Shown here: positions 33,761 to 41,783 of the stretch, piece after piece | How the letters are laid out: every line of letters starts with the position of its first letter | Position numbering within the stretch: position 1 is the stretch's first letter | Assembly (NCBI RefSeq): GCF_012999535.1 | Contig: NZ_JABBWV010000002.1 | Span: 744,001 to 808,000, forward strand | DNA from: Microbispora sp. H11081 | GTDB lineage: Bacteria; Actinomycetota; Actinomycetes; Streptosporangiales; Streptosporangiaceae | Length of the DNA: 64,000 nt | Direction of reading: 5' to 3' | Position numbers and translations under genes: made by a program | The notes under the pieces: model-generated | The model's input: only the letters and a program-made list of their open reading frames with translations | Databases searched by the model: none | What the model was told of the DNA's origin: nothing

Positions 33761-34612
33761 TCAGCTCACCGGCACAAGCGCGAGCTCGCCGCGTCCGGCC
33801 ATCCGCAGGTCCGCCGCGAAGGCGGCGGCTCCGATCGTGCCTCCAGCCGTGGCTCCGGCCGTGGTCCCAGTCGTGGCTCCGGGAGTCCAGGGCCAGGGAC
33901 GCGGCGAGTTCAGCGCGTCCAGCACGCCGGGCAGCTCGCGCAGCGTCGTGATCCTCGTGATCGAGGGGGAGCGGGGGCAGGGCTCGGCGCGGTACCGGTC
34001 GAGCCATACACCGGTCATCCCGGCCTGCGCTGGGGCGGCCGCGTCGAGCACGAGGTTGTCGCCCACCATGAGCACCTCCTCGGGGGCCAGGCCCAGCTTC
34101 GCCGCGGCCTTCCGATAGCACTCGGCGTCCGGCTTGAACGCGCCGAGCGCGTCCGGCGTCAGGACCACCTCCATGCGGTCCAGCAGCCCGAGGCGGCTCA
34201 GCTTGGCCTCCTGCTGATCCGGCGCTCCGTTGGTCAGAACGCCCAGCGCCGGGGGCTCGTCGAGGTCCGCCAGCGCCGCCAGCGTCTCGTGCACGTCGGG
34301 GAAGGCGGCCCAGGCCGACTCGTAGTGGGTCAGGAAGGCGGCGAACGCCGCGTCCGGGTCGGCCGGCTGCGGCAGCCCGAGCCGGCGGCAGAACTCCCGC
34401 AGCCGCCTGCGCCGCTGCTCGGCGAACGAGCACTCACCGGCTTGCCACGCCGGCACGTGCTTGTCCTCCAGGTCGAGCCATAGCGCCGGAGCCTCCAGCA
34501 GCAGCTCGTGACCGGGACAGACCGAGTCGGTCCAGCGGGTCGCGGCGTGCGCGACCGCCCGGCGGTGGTCGAAAAGGGTCTCGTCGAGGTCGAACAGAAT
34601 GGCCCTGATCAC
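33761..34612 (-). CDS. HAD-superfamily hydrolase
   Basis: A 283-residue phosphatase starting at GTG 34610-34612. HAD motif I is ILFDLDETLFDH (nucleophile DxD), motif II is GVLTNGAPDQQ, motif III is the Lys in DALGAFKPDAECY, and motif IV is VLMVGDNLVLDAAAP. A helical cap domain lies between motifs I and II. The C-terminal 60 residues include a low-complexity Gly/Ala/Thr stretch (ATTGTTAGATAGGTIGAAA). Substrate unknown; YjjG/HAD-IA subgroup size. Confidence 0.88.
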   Translation of the reverse strand: MIRAILFDLDETLFDHRRAVAHAATRWTDSVCPGHELLLEAPALWLDLEDKHVPAWQAGECSFAEQRRRRLREFCRRLGLPQPADPDAAFAAFLTHYESAWAAFPDVHETLAALADLDEPPALGVLTNGAPDQQEAKLSRLGLLDRMEVVLTPDALGAFKPDAECYRKAAAKLGLAPEEVLMVGDNLVLDAAAPAQAGMTGVWLDRYRAEPCPRSPSITRITTLRELPGVLDALNSPRPWPWTPGATTGTTAGATAGGTIGAAAFAADLRMAGRGELALVPVS

Positions 34613-35023
34613 GAGACCCAATCTTGACCGGGCCGTGTTTCCGTCGCGTTTCCTGACTGTGAAGGCGCCGGGAGATGACAGATGGGGGATTCTGCCTGTC
34701 ATGAGCTCGTGGACGTCACCCCAACCCGCGGGTGATGTCCCGCCGGGTGGTGGAACACCTTCTACGTCGACAAGGCCATGGCCCGGCTGCGGGGCGGTGG
34801 GCTACCCGCTGGCTGAGAGCAAAGTCTCACGCCGATGCTAACTGGCGGTTCACTGGCGGAAACGCAGCATGGCACCGATAGGTGCTGATCAGCGTCCCCC
34901 GAGGGGCACGTGAGCGGTGGATCGGCCGATTCTGGGAATGCGAGCTGGACGCGATCCGATCAGCTCGAAGGCCAAGGGCGCGGGGGCAGCAGGCTGCCCC
35001 CGCGCCCTTGAGAAGCGCGGTGT
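34613..35023. other. Intergenic region between HAD gene and CotH operon end
   Basis: About 410 bases without a convincing gene. It holds a strong hairpin terminator (34974-35009). A short open frame (34738-34815) ending in a stop codon has no recognisable family. Confidence 0.6.
34974..35009 (-). terminator. Terminator of the VTC-DUF4956-CotH operon
   Basis: Perfect 17-bp arms (AAGGGCGCGGGGGCAGC and its complement) with a 2-base AG loop, 15 bases beyond the cotH stop codon. The strongest hairpin seen in the window. Confidence 0.9.
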
Positions 35024-36610
35024 TCAGGTTCCGTTGATCGCCTTGTCCGAGCCCAGGCTCTCGGTTCGCGTCTGCAGGAACGTCCGCAGTGTCTTCGCTT
35101 CGGTTTCGATCGCGGCCGTGTCGGCTCCATTGTTCAGTTTGTAGGAGCTGACGAGGTTGTCGAGCAACTTGGCGGCGCTGCCATCGGTCAGGAGTTTGTT
35201 GTACAGGTTTCTGTACTGCTCCTCGTAGACCCTCTTGAAGGTGGCGTTCTTGAGGAACTTCTCCTTCAGCGGGTGGCCCATGGTCATGCCGCCCCTCGGC
35301 TGGCCGCCCTGCGGAGGCCGGCCACCCTGTGGGGGCTGCCCGTTCTGGCGAGGGCGGCCACGGCCGAATCCCATGCTGATGCTGTCGTGGACGCCGGCCG
35401 TGGCATCGCCGTTGAAGGCGAGGTTGAGGTCCCACGTGATGACGGTGAACTTCTTGCTGCCCGAGTCGTACCAGAGGTAGTAGTTCTTGCCCGGCCCGGC
35501 CATGTCGTCGAAGTTGACCATCAGGTTCTGCAGGGCCAGATAGCGGGCGAACGACTCCACCTCCAGCCGGTTGGCGAGGCCGGCGGTGAACTCGGCGTCG
35601 GATGCTTCGTCCACCCATTTGACCAGGTCTATGACAGGCTGAAGGTCCTTGCCACCGATCTTGTTGATCTGCTTGAAGTCGTTGACGTATTCGGTCTGGT
35701 CCTCGCCCTTGTAGGTGAAGGAGCCGGTGGCCAGCGACTTGTACAGGACGCCGTCGCCGAGGTCCTTGGCGTAGCCCTCGTCGAGGTACTCCACCAGCAG
35801 GCGCGGCGTGGAGGAACGTCCGTTCACGTTGAAGGAGCTGTATGTGGAGCGCTGCGTCGGCTCGCCGGCGGCGCCGACGACCGAGATGCCTAGCGCCTCG
35901 CTGAGCATCGTCGTCGAGCCCATCGCAGCGGGCCGCACAGCCAGTTGCGCGTGGCCCTGGTAACGGCGGCCCTCGACGAACTCGTCGAAGCTGATCAGCC
36001 AGGGCAGCTTCTCGGGCTCCTCCGCCTTGAACTGGGCGCCGAACATCCCGCCACCTGGCCGCCCATTCGTCCTCGGCTGTCCGTTTCCGGGGGGCCGCTC
36101 ACCGCCAGGCGGCTGGAAACCCTCCGGCGGCTGGAAGCCTTCGGCAGGCTCGAAGCCCTCGGGCGGCCGTCCGTCGCGGAAGCCGCCCCGCCCGCTGCTG
36201 CGGGACTTGCCTTTCCAAGTCAGGCCCATCAGCGTGGAGTTGCCTTTGAGCCGGACGCCTACGCTGGGAATGCGCGTCCCGTCGATGGTCAGATCCGCCT
36301 CGACGTACTTCTTCTCACCGCTGGAGTAGTACTCGGTCAGCATGTCCTGGTATGCCGCGTCGGTGAAGGTCAGTTCCACCTCGTGCGCGACCGTGGTGTC
36401 GAACAGGTCCTTGGTCCCGGTGAGGTTCGTCGTGACGGTGTCGGCGGAAGCGGTCTGGGCCGTGGTCACGTACGGGCGGATCGTCCCGCTGCCGAACACG
36501 CCCCAGCACGCGGCCAGGAAGGCGGTGCACAGCGCGACGAGCTTCCAGTTGTGCCGGAGCTTGATCGGGATTCGGTGGCGTAGCCGTCGCCGGTTGGTGG
36601 GATGGGTCAT
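35024..36610 (-). CDS. cotH: CotH-type secreted kinase-like protein
   Basis: A 528-residue protein with one N-terminal membrane anchor (WKLVALCTAFLAACWGVFGS) after a basic stretch. The CotH domain contains VGVRLKGNST, LPWLISFDEFVEG, FARYLALQNLMVNFDDMAGP, GKNYYLWYDSGSKKFTVITW and DLNLAFNGD; CotH proteins are atypical kinases. A low-complexity insertion near residues 140-185 repeats PEGFxP units. A second Gly/Pro/Gln-rich insertion lies near 420-450. The usual WDLD motif reads WDLN here. It is the last gene of the operon with VTC and DUF4956, 6 bases after the latter. Confidence 0.9.
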   Translation of the reverse strand: MTHPTNRRRLRHRIPIKLRHNWKLVALCTAFLAACWGVFGSGTIRPYVTTAQTASADTVTTNLTGTKDLFDTTVAHEVELTFTDAAYQDMLTEYYSSGEKKYVEADLTIDGTRIPSVGVRLKGNSTLMGLTWKGKSRSSGRGGFRDGRPPEGFEPAEGFQPPEGFQPPGGERPPGNGQPRTNGRPGGGMFGAQFKAEEPEKLPWLISFDEFVEGRRYQGHAQLAVRPAAMGSTTMLSEALGISVVGAAGEPTQRSTYSSFNVNGRSSTPRLLVEYLDEGYAKDLGDGVLYKSLATGSFTYKGEDQTEYVNDFKQINKIGGKDLQPVIDLVKWVDEASDAEFTAGLANRLEVESFARYLALQNLMVNFDDMAGPGKNYYLWYDSGSKKFTVITWDLNLAFNGDATAGVHDSISMGFGRGRPRQNGQPPQGGRPPQGGQPRGGMTMGHPLKEKFLKNATFKRVYEEQYRNLYNKLLTDGSAAKLLDNLVSSYKLNNGADTAAIETEAKTLRTFLQTRTESLGSDKAINGT

Positions 36611-36616
36611 GGCCGC

Positions 36617-37294
36617 CTACAGGTCGGTCTGGTCGTACCCGGTGAGCACGGTGACGGACTGGCCGTGGTTGCGCTCGCGCAGAGCCGAGATGAGATCGGC
36701 GGGCTCACTGCCCTTCTTGATCCTCACGGTGTACATGAGCTCGGTGAGTGCGCCGCCGCGGATCGATTCCATGCTGACCAGTTCGAACTCGTCGGTGTGC
36801 CGCACCAGCACGTCCTGGATCGTGGCGGTGAAGTCCTCGTCGGCCGGCACCTGCACCTTGACCACCTGGCGGCGCACGTTGAGCGCGAACCAGTTGAACC
36901 GCTGCATGAGCATGATGATCAGCGAGATCGCCACCCCCGCGACGATCGCCAGCAGGTAGAAGCGAGTGCCGACGGCCATGCCGACGCCCATGACCAGGAA
37001 GATGAACCCGACGTCGCGGGTCTCCTTGATCGCGTTGCGGAACCGCACGACTGACAGCGCGCCGACCAGGGCGAAGGCCCGCGCGATGTTCGAGCCGACG
37101 ACCAGCATGATCAGCGAGATGAGCATGCCGAGGACGACGAGCGTCTGCACGTACGACTGGCTGTAGGAGACGTTGCGGTGCGTCGCCCGGTACACCCAGC
37201 CGATCATCGCGCTCAGCACGAACGACAGCGACATCGCGATCGCGATGTCGGCCATGCTGAACGTGCCGGACAGATCCTGGAAGGAGAAGTCCAT
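36617..37294 (-). CDS. DUF4956 membrane protein
   Basis: A 225-residue protein with about four membrane segments. The family core ARAFALVGALSVVRFRNAIK, then ETRDVGFIFLVMGVGMAVGT, is conserved. The C-terminal cytosolic domain (VKVQVPADEDFTATIQDVLV, MESIRGGALTELMYTVRI) resembles ferredoxin-like regulatory folds. Function unknown, but DUF4956 genes are often found beside VTC-domain and CotH genes. Six-base gaps on both sides place it in the middle of a three-gene operon. Confidence 0.9.
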   Translation of the reverse strand: MDFSFQDLSGTFSMADIAIAMSLSFVLSAMIGWVYRATHRNVSYSQSYVQTLVVLGMLISLIMLVVGSNIARAFALVGALSVVRFRNAIKETRDVGFIFLVMGVGMAVGTRFYLLAIVAGVAISLIIMLMQRFNWFALNVRRQVVKVQVPADEDFTATIQDVLVRHTDEFELVSMESIRGGALTELMYTVRIKKGSEPADLISALRERNHGQSVTVLTGYDQTDL

Positions 37295-37300
37295 GAGGGG

Positions 37301-38218
37301 TCAGGCCTCCCTGTGAGCCATCGACCGCTCGCGGCCGAGAGGATGGTCGTGGTCGGGCATGTGCTCGTTGTCGGGAATGTGGAAGACGGAGCGCGGCGCC
37401 AGCCCGTAGGCCTCGATGCTCTGGCAGTACTTGGAGACCCGCACCACCTGCAGGTTCCGCTTGGCGGTCAGGTCGGTGAGCCAGTACGGGACCCGCTCGT
37501 TCGCCTTGACTTCCATGATCGCTTTGCGGGCGGGGACGATGAGCCGGTTCTCCGCGTCGGCGCCGAAGTGGAAGTCACGGTCCCGGCCTCTGATGCGGCG
37601 GTCAAAGGTGACGCGCAGCCCCACGTCGGCATCTCGCCCCATGTAGGCATGGCGGGTGTAGCCGGTCATCGCGGTGGCGCGCAGTTCCAGCCGGGAGACC
37701 AGGTCGAGCACCTCTTCCAGAAAGGCCCGCTGGGACGGCTCGTGGTCGACCATCTGCCGCCCGTCGCACAACCGCAGCGCGTCCGCGTACGGCAGGCGTA
37801 CCCGGCGCTTCTGGGTGACCCGGTTGACGCGCTGCTTGATCTCGACGAACACCGGGGTGTCCGGCGCCGCCGCGAACCCGTCGCCGTAGTGGCGCACCCG
37901 CAGCTTCCTGCGGAACTTCAGGCCCTCTATTTTCTCCCAGTAGAAGCGCAGCTGCTGGGTGTCGTAGTAGACACTCCAGATGTTGTAGCCCTCGTCCGGG
38001 CAGTGCCGGTCGCGGTCGAGCCGGTTCTCCAGCTCCTCGCGCAGTTCGTCGACCCGGTTCGCGTCGATCAGGTATTTGATCTCGTACCGGTTGAACGCGT
38101 GCAGTTTGCTCGGGGCGCGCAGCCGATGACCGGCATCGCCTTCCGGCAAGACGCTCGAAGCGGTGGATTCTCCGGTCTGACCTTGGAAGACGGCTCGCTT
38201 GCGGAATCTCTGCAGCAT
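37301..38218 (-). CDS. VTC-domain polyphosphate polymerase-like protein
   Basis: A 305-residue cytosolic protein from ATG 38216-38218 with AAGGAGG just upstream. The VTC tunnel fold is recognised by FNRYEIKYLIDANRVDELRE, YNIWSVYYDTQQLRFYWEKI, FRRKLRVRHYG, VFVEIKQRVNRVTQKRRVRL, GYTRHAYMGR and IMEVKANERVPYWLTDL. The Arg/Lys residues line the polyphosphate tunnel and the Glu residues bind metal in yeast Vtc4. It should polymerise polyphosphate from ATP or bind it. It is the first gene of the operon. Confidence 0.9.
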   Translation of the reverse strand: MLQRFRKRAVFQGQTGESTASSVLPEGDAGHRLRAPSKLHAFNRYEIKYLIDANRVDELREELENRLDRDRHCPDEGYNIWSVYYDTQQLRFYWEKIEGLKFRRKLRVRHYGDGFAAAPDTPVFVEIKQRVNRVTQKRRVRLPYADALRLCDGRQMVDHEPSQRAFLEEVLDLVSRLELRATAMTGYTRHAYMGRDADVGLRVTFDRRIRGRDRDFHFGADAENRLIVPARKAIMEVKANERVPYWLTDLTAKRNLQVVRVSKYCQSIEAYGLAPRSVFHIPDNEHMPDHDHPLGRERSMAHREA

Positions 38219-38437
38219 GTCCCTCCTTCGGTGCCAGGGCACATCTGACAGCACGAAGCTGGGAATAATGTGTGAATCGCCCACTGATCAGAGATGAACA
38301 ATTAGTGCGCTCACCGCCGGTCACCGGCCTCGTCGACCAGCCTCTTTCCTCCGAGTCGAGGCACGATGACGAGCCGCGCCACGGCTCCCATCCCTGCCCG
38401 TCATGTCCTAGCTGATATGCGAATTCGCGCGGCAGGC

Positions 38438-39904
38438 TCAGCCGTCCTGAGACCGATACAAAGGCAACAGGACGCGGAACGTCGCCCCCGAGCCGGGCAC
38501 ACTGCGCGCCTCGATCCTGCCCGCGTGCGCCTGCACCAGCGCGGCGGCGATGGCCAGACCCAGCCCGGTGCCGCCGTACGCTCGCGAGCGGCTCGGGTCC
38601 GCGCGATAGAACCGGTCGAACACATGGGGGAGATTCTCGGGCGCGATGCCCTGTCCCTCGTCGCACACCTCGACCAAGGCCGCTTCAGCATTCGCGCCAG
38701 GTCCCGATCCCGCATGCACGGCCCCATCAGGTGCGACATCGGCGCCCGTCCGTCGCCTGACCGTGACGCGCACCGCGGTGCCCGCCGCCGTGTGGGTGAT
38801 CGCGTTTCCCACCAGGTTGGCGATGACCTGGTGCAGGCGGTGTTCGTCGCCGCGCACGAGCACCGGGTCGTCGGAGATGCGCAAGAGGATGGGGCGCTCC
38901 CGGTCACGGGCTTGGGCGGCGTGCACCACATCCCCCGCCAAGACCCGAAGGTCTACCACAGTGGGCTCCAGCGTGGGTTCCTGATCCAGACGGGCCAGCA
39001 GAAGCATGTCCTCGACCAGCACGCCCATCCGTTCAGCCTCGCCTTCGATCCGGGCGAAGAGCCGCTCAGCCGCCGGATCCCGCGTCCTGTGCCCGTGGTG
39101 GTACAGCTCGGCGAAGCCGCGGATGGATGTGAGTGGCGTACGGAGCTCGTGCGAGGCGTCGGCGACGAAGTGACGCAGCCTCCGCTCGGACTGCTCCCGC
39201 TCGCGCAGCGCGAGGGCCAGGCGCTCCAGCATCACGTTCAGGGTCCGGCCCAACCGGCCGGTCTCGGTGCGCGGATCGGTGTCATCGACCCTGCGATCGG
39301 TGTCCCCCTCCGCGATCGCCTCCGCGGTACGCTCGATCCGGTTCAGCGGACGCAAGCCCAGCCGCACCACGGACCAGGCGACCGCACCCAGCAGCGACAG
39401 CACCAGGACGCCGGCAGCCAGCTCGATGACCAGCAACTGCCGCACGGTTTCCTGGTTGGGCGCCAGCGACATCGACACCGCCACCCGCCCGCCACCCGGC
39501 ACGCTCGCCCCGAGCACGCGCCACTCCTCCGAGCCGGTCCTCCCGGTCACCGTGACGGGACGAGCCGGCAGCGCTGCGGCTTCCTGGGCGGTCAGGGCGG
39601 GTCCGTCGGAGAGGTCGGGCGGCATCTGCCGCACCACGGCTCCGTGGGCGTCGTAGAGAGTCATCCGGAACTGTGTCGGCAGTTCCATGTCCTTGAAGCG
39701 TGGAGGAGGCGGCTCCGTGGGCGGAGGACGCCGCCCGAGGGTGAGGACCAGTTCAGTCAACTGGGTGTCCACCCGAGCCAGCAGGACCCGATCCAATAGC
39801 AGCACACCCGCCACGGCGAAGACGGCCAGACCAGCAGCGCACAGGCCCAGCAAGGCGGCCAGCAGCCGATGCCGCAGTGACCACGAGCGCCGAACCAGCC
39901 TCAT
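38438..39904 (-). CDS. Sensor histidine kinase
   Basis: A 488-residue kinase. Two membrane segments (LLAALLGLCAAGLAVFAVAG and LLVIELAAGVLVLSLLGAVA) flank an extracytoplasmic sensor of about 130 residues. HAMP follows, then the H-box FVADASHELRTPLTSIRGFA, N-box HQVIANLVGNAITHT, and ATP-lid motifs VCDEGQGIAPENL, FDRFYRADPSRSRAYGGTGL and GLAIAAALV. It is coupled to the response regulator by an ATGA overlap. The pair lies upstream of the VTC operon in the same orientation and might control it. Confidence 0.92.
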   Translation of the reverse strand: MRLVRRSWSLRHRLLAALLGLCAAGLAVFAVAGVLLLDRVLLARVDTQLTELVLTLGRRPPPTEPPPPRFKDMELPTQFRMTLYDAHGAVVRQMPPDLSDGPALTAQEAAALPARPVTVTGRTGSEEWRVLGASVPGGGRVAVSMSLAPNQETVRQLLVIELAAGVLVLSLLGAVAWSVVRLGLRPLNRIERTAEAIAEGDTDRRVDDTDPRTETGRLGRTLNVMLERLALALREREQSERRLRHFVADASHELRTPLTSIRGFAELYHHGHRTRDPAAERLFARIEGEAERMGVLVEDMLLLARLDQEPTLEPTVVDLRVLAGDVVHAAQARDRERPILLRISDDPVLVRGDEHRLHQVIANLVGNAITHTAAGTAVRVTVRRRTGADVAPDGAVHAGSGPGANAEAALVEVCDEGQGIAPENLPHVFDRFYRADPSRSRAYGGTGLGLAIAAALVQAHAGRIEARSVPGSGATFRVLLPLYRSQDG

Positions 39905-40602
39905 GAGGAGTCCTGCAGGCGATATCCCAGACCACGCAACGTGTGGATCAACGGACGGCCTTCCGCGTCGATCTTCCGTCGCAGGTAGCTGATGTAGGAC
40001 TCGACGATCCGGCTGTCACCGTCGATGTTGAAGTCCCACACCCGCTCCAGAATCTGTCCCTTGCTGACGACCCGCTCGGCGTTGATCATCAGATAGCGCA
40101 GCAGGCTGAACTCCGTCGGCGACAGATGGATGGCCCGCCCCGCACGCCGCACGAGATGGGCCTCCTCGTCGAGCTCCAGATCCGCATAACGGAGAACCCC
40201 GTCGTCGACCTCCTCCGTCGCAGGCCGGACTCTGCGCAAGATCGCCCGCAGCCGCAACACCACCTCCTCCAAGCTGAACGGCTTGGTGACGTAGTCGTCC
40301 CCGCCCGCGGTCAGGCCGGAAATCCGGTCCGACACGGCGTCCTTGGCCGTCAGAAAGAGCACCAGCGGACTGTCCTGCGCGTCCCGCAACCTGCGAGCGA
40401 CCGTGAAGCCGTCCAGGTCAGGCAGCATCACATCCAGCACGATGATGTCGGGCCGCTCGGACGCCACCGCTTCCAACGCCGCCCGTCCGCTGGACGCGGT
40501 TCGCACGTCGAAGCCGTTGAGAATCAGCGCCTCGGACAACAGATCCCGGATGTTGGGCTCGTCGTCGACGACCAGGACTTTCGCGGGCACGGACTCGTTC
40601 AT
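39901..40602 (-). CDS. OmpR/PhoB-family response regulator
   Basis: A 233-residue regulator from ATG 40600-40602. The receiver has VLVVDDEPNI (acidic pair), the phospho-acceptor Asp in DIIVLDVMLPDLDG, and VTKPFSLEEV (Lys). The C-terminal winged helix is LSPTEFSLLRYLMINAERVV, then VESYISYLRRKIDAEGRPLI and RGLGYRLQ. It forms a cognate pair with the downstream kinase. The TTG start of the longer frame is not supported. Confidence 0.94.
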   Translation of the reverse strand: MNESVPAKVLVVDDEPNIRDLLSEALILNGFDVRTASSGRAALEAVASERPDIIVLDVMLPDLDGFTVARRLRDAQDSPLVLFLTAKDAVSDRISGLTAGGDDYVTKPFSLEEVVLRLRAILRRVRPATEEVDDGVLRYADLELDEEAHLVRRAGRAIHLSPTEFSLLRYLMINAERVVSKGQILERVWDFNIDGDSRIVESYISYLRRKIDAEGRPLIHTLRGLGYRLQDSS

Positions 40603-40767
40603 AGGTATCGTTCTACGGTACCTGTGTAAGAGCAGCCTGAAAGGCCACGACCCGGGCGTGCGAGGCGCGAAACCGTGTGCCGAGGCGAACTGTGGCAAGC
40701 CGACGTCGCGTCAAGACCTTCAACCAGCCAGTCCAACGATCGGTGTGCGCCGACGGCGTGCCGCGCG

Positions 40768-41526
40768 TCAGGCGTGCCGCGCCGCGTTCGCGTGCACCGC
40801 GTCGCGCACGTAACCACTCAGCCCTTCGGCGACCCCCTCGTAGCCGGCCCCGAAGCGCGGGTCGGCCACGTACAGCTCTCCGAGCCCTTTGTGGATCTCG
40901 TACGTGCAGTCGTAGAACCAGCGGGTGATGTGCGCCCGGTGCCGCTCGGCCACGTCCATCGCCCGGTCGCCGTCCGCCGGAGCACCCTCCGCGAACGCCG
41001 CGGCGAACGCCTCCAGCACCTCGGCGGCCTCCGCCTTGACGGCCCGCCAGTCGTCCTTGGTGTAGCGGGCCGTGCGGCGGCGGCTCTGCTCGTACGCGTC
41101 GGTGCCGCCCCAGCGTTCCTCCGCCTCTTCGGCGTGCTTGCCGGGGTCGAAGTCGCCGAACACCTCGAACCGCTCTTCCGGTGTGAGGGAAACACCCATT
41201 CTTGTCGCCTCCATCGCGCGCTGGACCGCCGCCGCCATCTGCTCCAGCCGTCCGATCCTGCCCCGCAGCAGTTCGTGCTGACGGCGCAGGTGGGTCAGCG
41301 GATCGACGCCCGGATCGTCGAGGACGACGGCGATCTCCTCCAGGGAGAACCCGAGCTCCCGGTAGAACAGCACCCGCTGCAGCCGGTCGATGTCCGGCTC
41401 GGTGTAGCGCCGGTATCCGGCCGCCGACCGCTCGCCCGGCGTCAGCAGCCCGATTTCGTCGTAGTGGTGCAACGTCCGCACGCTAACCCCGGCGATGCGG
41501 GCGACCTGGCCGACCGAATAGCTCAA
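40768..41526 (-). CDS. TipA-like MerR regulator with TipAS domain
   Basis: A 252-residue protein starting at TTG 41524-41526 behind GGAGGAGA. The MerR HTH (YSVGQVARIAGVSVRTLHHY, DEIGLLTPGERSAAGYRRYT) is followed by a long coiled coil and a TipAS antibiotic-recognition domain (EVFGDFDPGKHAEEAEERWG, RAHITRWFYDCTYEIHKGLG, LYVADPRFGAGYEGVAEGLS). TipA proteins bind thiopeptides or other ligands and activate transcription from overlong-spacer promoters. Its own promoter has that architecture. Confidence 0.93.
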   Translation of the reverse strand: MSYSVGQVARIAGVSVRTLHHYDEIGLLTPGERSAAGYRRYTEPDIDRLQRVLFYRELGFSLEEIAVVLDDPGVDPLTHLRRQHELLRGRIGRLEQMAAAVQRAMEATRMGVSLTPEERFEVFGDFDPGKHAEEAEERWGGTDAYEQSRRRTARYTKDDWRAVKAEAAEVLEAFAAAFAEGAPADGDRAMDVAERHRAHITRWFYDCTYEIHKGLGELYVADPRFGAGYEGVAEGLSGYVRDAVHANAARHA

Positions 41527-41551
41527 CGGGCTCTCCTCCCTTCCGGGCCCA

Positions 41552-41582
41552 AGCCTGCGGCCTCACGCCGCGTGAGGGTCAA
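41552..41582 (-). promoter_or_regulatory. MerR/TipA-type promoter
   Basis: On the minus strand, TTGACC (41577-41582) and CAGGCT (41552-41557) are separated by 19 bases. The spacer carries the palindrome CCTCACG-CGG-CGTGAGG (41561-41577). This is the well-known actinobacterial MerR promoter pattern. Confidence 0.8.
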
Positions 41583-41674
41583 CCCGGCACGACCCACCGC
41601 ACCGTGGATGAAACTTTCGCGCCCGGTCCACCCCGGCTGATCAGCGCAGATACGGTAGCAGTTAGTTTAGTCAA

Positions 41675-41703
41675 TTGACATATTCTGGGCATGATCGTAC
41701 GGT
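41675..41703 (+). promoter_or_regulatory. Promoter of the pectin methylesterase gene
   Basis: Consensus TTGACA (41675-41680), a 17-base spacer and TACGGT (41698-41703) about 80 bases before the ATG, within an AT-rich patch. Confidence 0.62.
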
Positions 41704-41783
41704 TCGGTGGCCCCGCTCCGGCGCGATCCCCGGAGCGAGCAGCAGCGGTCCCCGTCCACGCAGCGAGCGTCCAAGGAGCGCAG

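Noticed and set aside
34738..34815. Short open frame resembling a transposase tail
   Set aside because: Only about 25 codons with no family match and no terminal repeats.
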